DNA of 14,583 nt, taken from NCBI GenBank assembly GCA_947054185.1, contig CAMRVW010000040.1, forward strand, positions 1 through 14,583, in the 5' to 3' direction. Every line of letters starts with the position of its first letter. The stretch's first letter is position 1. The notes beneath the pieces are model-generated. The model did not search any database. It had not been told where the DNA came from and worked only from the letters and a program-made list of their open reading frames with translations. Below, one piece after another: positions 1-7,119 of the stretch. The position numbers and the translations under genes are program-made. Source of the DNA: an uncultured Rikenellaceae bacterium (GTDB taxonomy: Bacteria; Bacteroidota; Bacteroidia; Bacteroidales; Rikenellaceae).

Positions 1-350
1 GGACTGCTTATCTGTGTGTTTTTACAAGCGTTTGGCGATGCTTTCGAGTATTACACAGGGGCAGCCCACTTCCTTATTTCAAAATATTTCTCTCCTCAGA
101 CGGTCTGAAGACGGATTTCTGAAATCTGCTTTCACAAAAAACATACACATAGGAACAATCACATCCATCAGGCGTTAACTTGCATTCGTCCATTGCAAAA
201 GAGCAACTTTTCAAACCGTGGTCATTCCGTATGTCACACACATCGACAACTTTGTATTTACGGGCTTTTCAGGCAAAAAGAGGTGTGTCACGGCAAACTT
301 TTCTGATAAAAAACATGGGTCGGAAAGTTATACCTTGTAATATTTTTCCA
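1..350. other. Non-coding left edge with two small palindromes
   Basis: I see no credible gene here. Two 13-bp odd palindromes sit side by side: TCAGACGGTCTGA at 96-108 and GATTTCTGAAATC at 114-126. They could be the trailing hairpins of a gene lying off the left edge, but no T-tract follows either of them. The stretch is richer in A and T than the coding regions. Confidence 0.5.
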
Positions 351-533
351 TATCTTTGACCTATCGGTCTTAGATACTTACGCCCGGCAAAATGCAGCAC
401 ACCTGCTTTTGCGCCCGCTTATTCGTATCGTTGACCTATCGACTTGGATACTTGGCCCAGGTCAGGCAAATAAAATTTGCCTGCATTTCGGGTTATTCGT
501 ATCTTTAGTCATTACACTCAGTGTAAGAATAAG
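351..533 (+). repeat. Tandem 75-bp units, each a promoter-like box plus a hairpin
   Basis: Three units start at 351, 426 and 500, spaced 75 and 74 bp. Units 1 and 2 share TATC[T/G]TTGACCTATCG and GATACTT. Unit 3 keeps only TTATTCGTATCTTT. The shared part of unit 1 contains a perfect Bacteroidetes -7 box (TATCTTTG); units 2 and 3 differ from it by one base. Each shared part is followed by a hairpin of different sequence. Unit 1 has GCAAAA-t-GCAG paired with CTGC-TTTTGC. Unit 2 has a perfect 9-bp stem at 463-471 and 475-483 with a 3-base loop. Unit 3 has TTACAC/GTGTAA at 512-526, inside outer TTATTC/GAATAA arms. The repetition is seen directly; a regulatory role for the lipoprotein downstream is inference. 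Confidence 0.7.
476..507 (+). promoter_or_regulatory. Predicted promoter of the FISUMP lipoprotein gene
   Basis: TTTG at 476-479, a 20-base spacer, then TATCTTTA at 500-507. This matches the Bacteroidetes primary sigma consensus TTTG / 19-21 / TAnnTTTG at all but the last base. The -33 box lies in the right arm of the hairpin at 463-483, so folding or protein binding there could affect use of the promoter. The expected leader is about 65 bases. Confidence 0.5.
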
Positions 534-574
534 GGTAACTATTTATATATAAACAATTAACCATATAAGGCTTT

Positions 575-2563
575 ATGAAAACAACGTTGTTGACACTGGC
601 GTTGGCACTGACACTGGCGGGTTGTAAAAAACATGAAGACAATGTGGACGCTATCGATAAAAGCTCGTTAATACGCGACCGCATAGAGACGGTCGAGATT
701 AGTGGCATTGAATGGATGATGCACAACCTTGCCGACCCGAAACAGGCGGAGGGCGGTGCCACATTTGCCTCTAAATTGCCGTCGGAGTGCAAGGGTGCGC
801 GCATGGAATCAATAGGTAAACTTTATCAGTGGGGCACCAACGCGGCATGGAGTGCCGGGGGCTTTTCCGAGACGGCATCGACGCCCGCGGTGCTGTGGGG
901 CGACCCGTCAGACTCGCTGTCATGGGAGGTGCAACCCTGCCCCGAAGGTTTCCGTCTGCCCACCAGGCGAGAGTTCAAAGAGCTGATAAGCAACTGTTCC
1001 GTCACGCGTTCTGACAGCTGGAGTGCAGACGACTGCGGCTATATCACACTCACATATAAAAACGACGTCTCGAAAAAACTGGAGTTCCCCGCTGTGGGAT
1101 GGCGTTATTACACCAACAGCTCGCTGAGGTATTACGGCACGGAGGGCGGCTATTGGTCGTCGACAACACTCGCCGACGCGACACACAAGGCTTTCCGTTT
1201 CCATTTCAACAAAAGCGACATATCGACAAGCACCGTATTCAAACCATACGGGCTGAGTGTGCGTTGCGTCAAAGGAGAGATCAAGCCCGAAGAGCCTGAG
1301 GCTGAAGAGCCCGAAACACCTGAGGAGCCTGAAGAAGAGCCTGCCGCCGGGTATCCCTCCGTCGAGATAGAGGGCACCGAGTGGATGACCCTTAACCTTG
1401 CCAACCCCAGGCAGGCGGAGGGAGGCGCCACTTTCGCAACCAAGCTGCCGTCAGAGTGCAGCGGGGTGCGCGAAGAGTCGCTCGGCAAGTTCTATCAGTG
1501 GGGCATAAATGTGGCGTGGAGCTCTGTCGACGAGTTTGACGGAGGCACACCGAGCGGGTCATGGGATATGACGACGCGCCCGTCAGACTGGAATGACAAC
1601 CCCTGTCCTGAGGGATGGAGACTGCCGACCAATACGGAGTTTCAGAATCTGATAAACAATTGCTCCATTGAATATAACGGAGGATGGTCCGGGACCGATT
1701 GCGGATATACTGTCATGACATATAAAACCGACCAGTCCAAAAAAGTGGAGTTTCCTGCCGTCGGCTTGCGTAATAGCGACGGGACATTAAGTGGCATAGG
1801 GAAAAACGGCCAGTATTGGTCGTCGGTTACGTGCAGCAATATTCCCGGAAACGTGTACGGCCTGTGGTTTGACGGATACAGCATCACTGCCAACAACTCA
1901 TATAATGAACAGCACGGCCTTAGTGTGCGTTGCGTCAAGGGTGATGTCGCTCCCGAAGAGCCTGCCGCCGGGTGCCCCACCGTCGAGATAGAGGGCACCG
2001 AATGGACGACACTGAACCTTGCCAACCCCAGGCAGGCGGAGGGCGGCGCCACTTTCGCAACCAAGCTGCCGTCGGAGTGCAGCGGTATGCGCGAAGAGTC
2101 GCACGGCAAGTTCTATCGCTGGGGCATCAACGTGGCGTGGAACAGCACGGGAGTGGTTGGCCCGGGCACCCCCAACAGTGTGTGGAACGGTGCATCGGCC
2201 CTGCCGACAGAATGGAACGACCAGCCTTGTCCTGACGGTTACAGGCTCCCCACCGACACGGAATACCGTAAACTCATAGCCGGTTGCACACGCACAGATG
2301 GCGGCGGATGGACCGACTCCGATTACGGATATATCACCCTGACATCGAAAACAGACCCGTCCAAGAAGCTGGAATTCCCCGCCATCGGTTACAGATATAG
2401 CGACAGTTCGTGGAACGCTTACGGCTCATGGGGTGGCTATTGGACGTCGGTTGCCACCGAGCCTGAATACACATATCAGATGTTCTTCAACAACAATAAC
2501 CAGCTGGAGGTTGACACCATCATCAAGCGTTGGGGGTTTCCGGTGCGGTGCGTCCGCCGGTGA
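575..2563 (+). CDS. Lipoprotein with three FISUMP domains
   Basis: A 662-residue predicted outer-membrane or surface lipoprotein. The N-terminus is a type II signal peptide with lipobox LAGC and the lipidated cysteine at residue 17. The charged KKHED that follows resembles the export signals that send Bacteroidetes lipoproteins to the cell surface. Three FISUMP domains (Fibrobacter succinogenes major paralogous domain) start at about residues 40, 263 and 470. Each shows the EW..NLA opening, a CP-G-RLPT motif, an EFPA-G motif, a G-YW[ST]S motif and a closing VRCV. The first linker is Glu/Pro-rich and probably extended. FISUMP domains are known from surface and fimbria-like proteins and their biochemical role is unknown, so adhesion or glycan contact is only a guess. 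The start is the only ATG in front of the signal peptide; there is no SD site. The gene appears monocistronic, between the promoter at 476-507 and the terminator at 2666-2706. Confidence 0.85.
   Translation: MKTTLLTLALALTLAGCKKHEDNVDAIDKSSLIRDRIETVEISGIEWMMHNLADPKQAEGGATFASKLPSECKGARMESIGKLYQWGTNAAWSAGGFSETASTPAVLWGDPSDSLSWEVQPCPEGFRLPTRREFKELISNCSVTRSDSWSADDCGYITLTYKNDVSKKLEFPAVGWRYYTNSSLRYYGTEGGYWSSTTLADATHKAFRFHFNKSDISTSTVFKPYGLSVRCVKGEIKPEEPEAEEPETPEEPEEEPAAGYPSVEIEGTEWMTLNLANPRQAEGGATFATKLPSECSGVREESLGKFYQWGINVAWSSVDEFDGGTPSGSWDMTTRPSDWNDNPCPEGWRLPTNTEFQNLINNCSIEYNGGWSGTDCGYTVMTYKTDQSKKVEFPAVGLRNSDGTLSGIGKNGQYWSSVTCSNIPGNVYGLWFDGYSITANNSYNEQHGLSVRCVKGDVAPEEPAAGCPTVEIEGTEWTTLNLANPRQAEGGATFATKLPSECSGMREESHGKFYRWGINVAWNSTGVVGPGTPNSVWNGASALPTEWNDQPCPDGYRLPTDTEYRKLIAGCTRTDGGGWTDSDYGYITLTSKTDPSKKLEFPAIGYRYSDSSWNAYGSWGGYWTSVATEPEYTYQMFFNNNNQLEVDTIIKRWGFPVRCVRR
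1361..2133 (+). repeat. Intragenic near-identical repeats (domains 2 and 3)
   Basis: Bases 1361-1512 and 1982-2133, 621 bp apart, are about nine-tenths identical by eye; several differences are synonymous. They encode the first 50 or so residues of FISUMP domains 2 and 3. Domain 1 (from 692) is clearly more diverged. This points to a recent internal duplication or gene conversion and gives a substrate for loss or gain of one 207-residue module. Confidence 0.8.
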
Positions 2564-2665
2564 TCGATGCGGTGTTATTTCCTGACAGTCATTCATTACA
2601 AGCGGCGAAGAGTCGTTATGGATGCGTCAGACAGGGCGCATGCCTGACATGACAGCTTTACATAC

Positions 2666-2706
2666 AAGGCCTCTCGGGAAGACTGACTCTCCCGGGAGGC
2701 CTTTTG
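2666..2706 (+). terminator. Rho-independent terminator of the FISUMP gene
   Basis: A 14-bp stem (2666-2679 with 2690-2703, one G-U pair) around a 10-base loop, followed by a short T-run. It lies 103 bases after the stop codon and separates this gene from lptB. Confidence 0.85.
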
Positions 2707-2716
2707 TGTGGCAAGG

Positions 2717-2747
2717 TTTTAGTATTGCGCTTTTTTTATTACATTTG
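2717..2747 (+). promoter_or_regulatory. Predicted lptB promoter
   Basis: TACATTTG at 2740-2747 is an exact match to the -7 consensus TAnnTTTG. A weak -33 box (TTTT, 2717-2720) sits 19 bases upstream. The leader would be about 95 bases. A promoter is expected here because of the terminator just upstream. Confidence 0.5.
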
Positions 2748-2847
2748 CATCACCAACGGGGATACTCCCAAACAAAGAGCAACGCCGACAGGAAGCTCTA
2801 AAACCGGACTGACCCGACGGACATCCCTTTAAACGAAAACAGACGCC

Positions 2848-3570
2848 ATGCGTTTACACACCAAAGATCTTGTCAAACGATATAAATCGCGCACCGTTGT
2901 CGACCATGTGTCGATAGAGGTGGCGCAGGGTGAGATAGTCGGTCTGCTGGGGCCCAACGGTGCCGGCAAGACAACCACTTTCTATATGACGGTGGGGTTG
3001 ATAAAGCCCAACGAAGGTAAGATATTCCTTGATGACATAGACATAACGCGTGAGCCTGTATATCGCCGCGCTCAACTTGGCGTGGGTTATCTGGCCCAGG
3101 AGGCATCGGTGTTTCGCCGTCTGACCGTGGAGGACAACATAAAGGCGGTGCTTGAGATGACCGACTTCACCAAGAAATATCAGGCTGAAAGGCTTGAAAA
3201 TCTAATAGATGAGTTCAGGTTGCACAAGGTGAGGAAGAGTTACGGCATTCAGCTCTCGGGCGGTGAACGTCGGCGTACCGAGATAGCCCGGGCCGTGGCC
3301 ATAAACCCCAAGTTCATATTGCTCGACGAGCCGTTCGCAGGTGTCGACCCCATTGCGGTGGAAGATATTCAGAGCATTGTGCGTACACTCAAAAACAAGA
3401 ACATAGGCGTTATAATAACGGATCATAACGTGCACGAGACTCTCGCCATAACAGACCGTACATACCTCCTGTTTGAAGGACGCATACTCAAAGCCGGAAG
3501 CGCGGAAGAGCTCGCCGCCGACGAGATGGTGCGCAAGGTATATCTCGGTTCTGACTTTAAGCTGAGGTAA
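2848..3570 (+). CDS. lptB: LPS export ABC transporter ATP-binding protein LptB
   Basis: LptB is the cytoplasmic ATPase that powers LptFG to extract lipopolysaccharide from the inner membrane and push it along the Lpt bridge to the outer membrane. The 240-residue length is normal for the family. Visible motifs are Walker A GPNGAGKT (35-42), a Q-loop glutamine in YLAQEA (Q84), signature LSGGE (136-140), Walker B FILLDE (156-161) and the switch histidine in TDHNVHE (H193). The sequence GERRRTEIARA after the signature and the VDPIAVEDIQ stretch are typical of LptB rather than of amino-acid ABC ATPases, the nearest alternative. The start ATG follows a purine-rich leader with no SD site. No lptA, lptC, lptF or lptG is adjacent, which is common in Bacteroidetes. 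Confidence 0.93.
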   Translation: MRLHTKDLVKRYKSRTVVDHVSIEVAQGEIVGLLGPNGAGKTTTFYMTVGLIKPNEGKIFLDDIDITREPVYRRAQLGVGYLAQEASVFRRLTVEDNIKAVLEMTDFTKKYQAERLENLIDEFRLHKVRKSYGIQLSGGERRRTEIARAVAINPKFILLDEPFAGVDPIAVEDIQSIVRTLKNKNIGVIITDHNVHETLAITDRTYLLFEGRILKAGSAEELAADEMVRKVYLGSDFKLR

Positions 3571-3688
3571 GCCTATTAGGAGCCACGTTTTGCGGTTTTC
3601 GCTGCAAGGAGATTTTCATGCAAAAGGGCTCTCGTCAACTGTCTCATGCTTTTCGGCTTTAATAACGGCGTCTGCCTGATTCCAGGGT

Positions 3689-3799
3689 GGCATTCCGCTT
3701 TTCGTATTCTCATGAGCCGATTCCGAGAGGGATTTCATCGGCCGCTTTTCGCTTTGGCTGAGGGGGATTCAGACAGGCCAGCACAAACATGACACAAAA
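3689..3799 (+). repeat. 111-bp direct repeat, copy 1
   Basis: This copy matches 3865-3975 at an offset of 176 bp with about six mismatches by eye. It contains an internal hairpin GCCGAT (3716-3721) / ATCGGC (3737-3742) and two copies of CCGCTTTTCG. It begins about 120 bases after the lptB stop codon. The two copies, together with the greA terminator and a palindrome, account for most of the 515-base gap between lptB and greA. Confidence 0.85.
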
Positions 3800-3864
3800 A
3801 GGGAAAAGAAACGAGCGCGAAATGGACTTCGACGCAAGAACGGTGCCCGCCCGATTACGAGGCG

Positions 3865-3975
3865 GGCATTCCGCTTTTCGTATTCTCATGAGCCGATTCC
3901 GAGAGGGATTTCATCGGTCGCTTTTCGCTTTGGCTGAGGGTGATTCAGACAGACGAGCACGAACAGGACACAAAA
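3865..3975 (+). repeat. 111-bp direct repeat, copy 2
   Basis: Second copy of the element at 3689-3799. The hairpin stem is kept: the C of ATCGGC has become T, which still pairs with G as a wobble. A perfect 8-bp stem, TGCCCGCC (3844-3851) / GGCGGGCA (3861-3868), overlaps its left end. The matching part of copy 1 is diverged. No open frame convincingly explains the conservation. Confidence 0.85.
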
Positions 3976-4024
3976 CAGCGGAGCGAATGGTGTGCACATA
4001 ACAGTCTGTTTGGCGCCAACAAAC

Positions 4025-4059
4025 ACAAAAAACTCCCCGTACACAAAATACGGGGAGTT
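4025..4059 (-). terminator. Rho-independent terminator of greA
   Basis: A perfect 11-bp inverted repeat, AACTCCCCGTA (4031-4041) / TACGGGGAGTT (4049-4059), with a 7-base loop. On the minus strand it is followed at once by a T-run, so it ends transcription coming from greA, about 27 bases past its stop codon. Confidence 0.9.
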
Positions 4060-4062
4060 GGC

Positions 4063-4078
4063 TTAGACAGCTGTCTAA
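4063..4078. other. Perfect 16-bp palindrome
   Basis: TTAGACAGCTGTCTAA is self-complementary and lies between the greA stop codon and its terminator. A second palindrome, AGATAGCTATCT (4088-4099), covers the last codons of greA. The role is unknown. A dimeric regulator site or a 3' mRNA-end structure is possible. Confidence 0.5.
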
Positions 4079-4085
4079 AAGCTCT

Positions 4086-4559
4086 TTAGATAGCTATCTC
4101 AACAATTTCGAGTTTCATTTTACCTGCGGGGGCATCCACCTCAACGACATCGCCCTGTTTCTTGCCTATTATGGCTTTGGCGATGGGTGTACCAACAGAC
4201 AATTTCTTGGCCTTGAGGTCGGCCTCACGCTCTGACACAAGGGTGTATTCCATAACCTTGCCGTTAGCCAGGTTTTTGAGCTTCACTCGGTTAAGTATCT
4301 GCACACAACTGGTGTCTATCTGCGACTCGTCGATAACGCGGGCCGAGGCAAACAACTCTTCCAGCTTGGAAATTTTCATTTCAAGCAAACCCTGAGCCTC
4401 TTTTGCGGCATCATATTCGGCGTTTTCAGACAAGTCGCCCTTATCGCGGGCCTCGGCAATCTGAGCCTGCACTGCGGGACGTTCGACACCCCTGAGGTGG
4501 TCGAGCTCTTCGCGTACTTTCTGCAACCCTTCGCGGGTTAAATACACAATATTAGCCAT
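4086..4559 (-). CDS. greA: Transcription elongation factor GreA
   Basis: GreA enters the secondary channel of RNA polymerase and stimulates cleavage of the 3' end of backtracked RNA, which rescues stalled complexes. The length of 157 residues is typical. The N-terminal half is the antiparallel coiled coil: it has the GLQKVREELDHL start, then the acidic tip stretch DKGDLSENAEYDAAKE (about 40-55), whose acidic residues reach the polymerase active site. The C-terminal half is the FKBP-like domain, with the TPIAKAIIGKKQGD and VVEVDAPAG motifs. It is transcribed alone: a terminator follows it and cls diverges from it. The long leader of about 100 bases is unusual and may be regulatory. Confidence 0.95.
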   Translation of the reverse strand: MANIVYLTREGLQKVREELDHLRGVERPAVQAQIAEARDKGDLSENAEYDAAKEAQGLLEMKISKLEELFASARVIDESQIDTSCVQILNRVKLKNLANGKVMEYTLVSEREADLKAKKLSVGTPIAKAIIGKKQGDVVEVDAPAGKMKLEIVEIAI

Positions 4560-4635
4560 CTCTATCTCTTTTTAATAATTTGAAAACAAATATGTCTCGA
4601 CAAAGCGTAAAAAATAAGAATTCCGGCGTGTTCAT
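4552..4635 (-). CDS. Possible 27-residue leader ORF upstream of greA
   Basis: An ATG at 4635-4633 opens a 27-codon frame, rich in Phe, Leu, Lys and Arg, that starts MNTPEFLFF. Its TAA stop (4554-4552) overlaps the greA ATG by a few bases, in another frame. It is preceded by AAGGAGGT (4655-4648), the strongest SD sequence in the window, but with a long 12-base spacing. It has no recognisable homology and could be a chance ORF. The overlapping stop and start would suit translational coupling to greA. Confidence 0.25.
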   Translation of the reverse strand: MNTPEFLFFTLCRDIFVFKLLKRDRDG

Positions 4636-4655
4636 CCGGAACTCTTAACCTCCTT
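4607..4655 (-). promoter_or_regulatory. Possible transcription attenuator in the greA leader
   Basis: On the minus strand an 8-bp stem, AGTTCCGG / CCGGAATT (4643-4636 and 4626-4619, one G-U), with a 9-base loop is followed by CTTATTTTTTAC, which fits an intrinsic terminator. It lies downstream of the predicted greA promoter and upstream of greA. No other minus-strand gene is nearby that it could terminate. The first loop bases are the ATG of the small leader ORF, and the SD lies just before the stem, so ribosome binding would compete with folding. Confidence 0.4.
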
Positions 4656-4669
4656 GTCGTAATTTTCTG

Positions 4670-4677
4670 CAAAGATA
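4670..4677 (-). promoter_or_regulatory. Predicted greA -7 box
   Basis: TATCTTTG on the minus strand is an exact match to TAnnTTTG. Only T-rich sequence occupies the -33 position about 20 bases upstream. This implies a leader of about 100 bases before the greA ATG. Confidence 0.45.
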
Positions 4678-4879
4678 TAAATAATTCTCGAATAAAAAAA
4701 TCATATCGCCCTTTCATGGCGTAAACAGGCCCTAATGTAATGATAATGCGACATTTTCATCGGCATCATCAAAACCGCCCATGCACACAACCGCTCATTT
4801 GTTACACGCATGGTGGCCTGTATGACGCATCGCAACATTCGTGCCCAAACGGCAGGACGACGAATGCAGAGCAGCACCA

Positions 4880-4911
4880 TTTGCAACATATCGAAAAAAA
4901 CAATACATTAG
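4880..4911 (+). promoter_or_regulatory. Predicted cls promoter
   Basis: TTTG (4880-4883), a 20-base spacer, then TACATTAG (4904-4911), one mismatch from TAnnTTTG. The start site would fall about 15 bases before the ATG at 4934. That favours this ATG over the in-frame ATG at 4841, which lies upstream of the promoter. Bases 4678-4879 hold nothing else that I can recognise. Confidence 0.5.
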
Positions 4912-4933
4912 TGGCTTCAAGTCAGATGCGGTT

Positions 4934-6391
4934 ATGTTTACACAGGCGTTGGAAATAGCTGTCTGGAGCGCGACCAGGCTTTACATATTCATTATTGCCG
5001 TGACGGTGATAACATTGATCATAGACAAGCGCGACCCGGTCAAGACGCTATCGTGGATAATAGTTATGACAATGTTGCCGGTGGTGGGCATAATGCTTTA
5101 CATCATGTTTGGACAGAACTTTCGCAAACGCAAGATATTCAAGCAGAAAGGACGTTTCGACTCTAACCGCATAGACTCCATAATATCGCGTCAGCTTTAT
5201 GCCGTCAACAGTCCGCTGACGCTAAACTATCCCGAGGTGACCGCCGGCAGAGATGTCATCACCCTGTTGCTCAATGCATGCCGAGCCCCCATAACGTACA
5301 ACAACGACATACGCATACTCAACGACGGCACCGAGACGTTCGAGACAATATTCGAGGAGATATTGAAGGCACAGTCGTCGATACATGTCGAATATTACAT
5401 AATACGCGACGACACCCTCGGGCGGACATTTGCCGACATGTTGTGCTCCAAAGCCGCAGAGGGGGTGCAGGTGAGGCTCATATATGACTCGTTAGGCAGC
5501 CTGGGGCTTCCGCGTCGGTATATCAGGCAGTTACGCGATGCCGGTGTGGAGGTCGAGGAGTTCATGCCGGTGATATTTCCGCTTTTCACAAGCAAGATAA
5601 ACTATCGTAACCATCGCAAGATAATAGTGATAGACGGCAAAGTGGCCTTCACGGGCGGGCTTAACGTCGCCGACAGGTACATAACGGGCACCCCCAAGCT
5701 CGGCGACTGGCGCGACACCCATTTGCGCATAGAGGGCAAGGCCGCACACACGCTTCAGGCAATATTCATAACCGACTGGCATTTCGTTCATCACGTGCAG
5801 TTAGACGAGGAGCTGTATTTCGCCAAGACGGAATCGAAAGAGGGGGTGGCCATGCAGATAGCGTCTTCAGGCCCCGACAGCGATTGGGCCTCGATAATGC
5901 AGGGCTATTTCTGTGCCATAACCAAGGCCAGGAATCACATATACATATCAACGCCCTATTTTCTGCCCAACGAGGCCTTGTTGACAGCCATAAAAGTGGC
6001 GTCGCTCGGAGGGGTGGATGTGCGCATAATGTTGCCGTTCAGGTCGGACTCCAAGATAGTGTATTGGGCCACACGCTCTTACATATCCGAATTGGTGGAG
6101 GCCGGCGTGAAGGTATATTTATATTACGGCGGGTTCAACCACTCCAAACTGCTTATGATAGACTCGATGATGAGCTCGATAGGCACCGCCAACATGGACA
6201 TACGCAGCTTTGAGGACAATTTCGAGGTGAGCGCCCTGATATACAACAGCCCCAAGACCATAGAGTTAGAGGAGCGTTTTTTATCAGACCTCGAAAAAGC
6301 GACGCTGATAGTGAAGAGCGACTGGGAGGTGCGTCCCCAAAGGCATCGTTTTTACGAGGCTTTCGCCAGGTTGTTGTCGCCGCTGTTGTGA
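4934..6391 (+). CDS. cls: Cardiolipin synthase (phospholipase D family)
   Basis: Joins two phosphatidylglycerol molecules to give cardiolipin and glycerol at the inner membrane. With the ATG at 4934 the protein has 485 residues, normal for bacterial Cls. Two N-terminal membrane segments (about 12-31 and 38-59) are followed by two PLD domains, each with an HxK(x)4D catalytic motif: H227-K229-D234 in NHRKIIVIDG and H403-K405-D410 in NHSKLLMID. GTANMDIRSF after the second motif is the usual Cls signature. An upstream ATG at 4841 would add 31 residues of hydrophilic, unconserved-looking sequence and would lie before the predicted promoter, so I reject it. The gene is divergent from greA with about 370 bases between the two starts, and it appears to be transcribed alone. 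Confidence 0.93.
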   Translation: MFTQALEIAVWSATRLYIFIIAVTVITLIIDKRDPVKTLSWIIVMTMLPVVGIMLYIMFGQNFRKRKIFKQKGRFDSNRIDSIISRQLYAVNSPLTLNYPEVTAGRDVITLLLNACRAPITYNNDIRILNDGTETFETIFEEILKAQSSIHVEYYIIRDDTLGRTFADMLCSKAAEGVQVRLIYDSLGSLGLPRRYIRQLRDAGVEVEEFMPVIFPLFTSKINYRNHRKIIVIDGKVAFTGGLNVADRYITGTPKLGDWRDTHLRIEGKAAHTLQAIFITDWHFVHHVQLDEELYFAKTESKEGVAMQIASSGPDSDWASIMQGYFCAITKARNHIYISTPYFLPNEALLTAIKVASLGGVDVRIMLPFRSDSKIVYWATRSYISELVEAGVKVYLYYGGFNHSKLLMIDSMMSSIGTANMDIRSFEDNFEVSALIYNSPKTIELEERFLSDLEKATLIVKSDWEVRPQRHRFYEAFARLLSPLL

Positions 6392-6479
6392 GTGGCATGA
6401 AAGAGACGTACGGAGAGGACGGGGGGCGGGGTGTCACGGAGACCTTTTTGACAGACTGTCTGGCATAAGGGAAAGTGTG
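6392..6479. other. Non-coding region after cls
   Basis: No terminator for cls can be recognised with confidence. The one notable site is CAGACTGTCTG (6452-6462), an odd palindrome with the same half-sites and 1-base spacing as CAGACGGTCTG at 97-107. It follows a run of five T. Confidence 0.4.
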
Positions 6480-6775
6480 CGGTTTTAGTTGGCTCAGACA
6501 GTTGTGCGGCCGGCGCAAGCGCCGGCCGCATCGGCGTGGAGGTCGAGGACGTGATGAGGCTCGGGCGTGGTGTGTGACAGAGACGGGCGGCGCCTTGGGT
6601 TGGTTGGGACATACCTTTGGCGTGAAGGAGCCACGGGCTGAGCCTGCGGGGGCAAGGCATGAAAGTGATGGACGGCGGGAGGTGCCCCAGTCACTGCACT
6701 ATAACAACTAAGCGGGGTTACGGGCCTCCGTTGGGGGAGGCTTCGGCCCGTTGCGGCCTCGTGCCTCGGCCGCCC
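6480..6775 (-). repeat. Structured intergenic repeat, copy R1
   Basis: Reading on the minus strand, the parts come in this order. First is a stem-loop GCGGCC / GGCCGC (6773-6768 and 6758-6753) with loop GAGGCACGA. Next are CGGAGGCCCGTAACC and a core ending TATAGTGCAGTGA (about 6710-6691). Then come GCAGGCTCAGCCCGTGGCTC, CCCAACCAACCCAAGGCGCC and CCTCATCACG. A perfect 12-bp GC-rich hairpin follows (6530-6519 with 6516-6505, loop TT), then CTGAGCCAACTAAAACCGCAC. Most of these boxes recur in order in R5 (14070-14364), including a 31-base stretch (6744-6774 against 14079-14109) with one mismatch. There is no transposase. Confidence 0.8.
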
Positions 6776-6834
6776 TGCCGGTGCGGAAGCCATGCGGTGT
6801 AAAAACTTGTCTAATTATAAAGAATGTGAGCAGT

Positions 6835-7050
6835 CTGAGAGTCGATGGCGTGATGAGGTTCGGGTGTGGTGTATAAAAGAAACAAACGGGCGGCGCCTTG
6901 GGTTGGTTGGGACTTGCTTTTTACCTGACAGAGCTTCGGACCGAGACTGGGGGCAATGCGGGGAGATAATGGGCGGCAAGTATGTACCTCAATCACAGTA
7001 ATATATATTGCTATGCGGGTTACGGGCCTCCGCGGGGTCGGCACGTTGCT
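6835..7050 (-). repeat. Structured intergenic repeat, copy R2
   Basis: A minus-strand copy lying about 300 bp from R1 in the same orientation. It has CCCGCGGAGGCCCGTAACCC and CAATATATATTACTGTGA (about 7010-6993). These are followed by CCCAACCAACCCAAGGCGCC and a CCTCATCACG box, as in R1. The 5' stem-loop seen in other copies is missing or diverged. Relative to R1 and R5 this copy needs frameshifts to keep any shared reading frame, which argues against a protein-coding role. Confidence 0.75.
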
Positions 7051-7119
7051 CCATCCCGCTAAAATCACATTCTCCACCTCTCAACCACAAATCCGAGCCA
7101 CACGATGCCGGTAATTACA

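Noticed and set aside
351..533. CRISPR array or invertible promoter
   Set aside because: The units are too few and uneven for CRISPR, and the spacers are themselves hairpins. The repeats are direct, so a simple promoter inversion is not possible.
3789..4001. 70-codon ORF between lptB and greA
   Set aside because: Most of it is the second copy of the direct repeat. No start signal or family resemblance is seen.
4841..4933. N-terminal extension of cardiolipin synthase
   Set aside because: It lies upstream of and across the predicted promoter, is hydrophilic, and precedes the normal hydrophobic start of the family.
6494..6793. Minus-strand ORF in R1 whose end resembles the ORF at 14179-14373 in R5
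   Set aside because: The shared frame follows from repeat homology. Differences fall in all three codon positions, the R5 frame starts at TTG, and R2 needs frameshifts, so there is no sign of selection on a protein.
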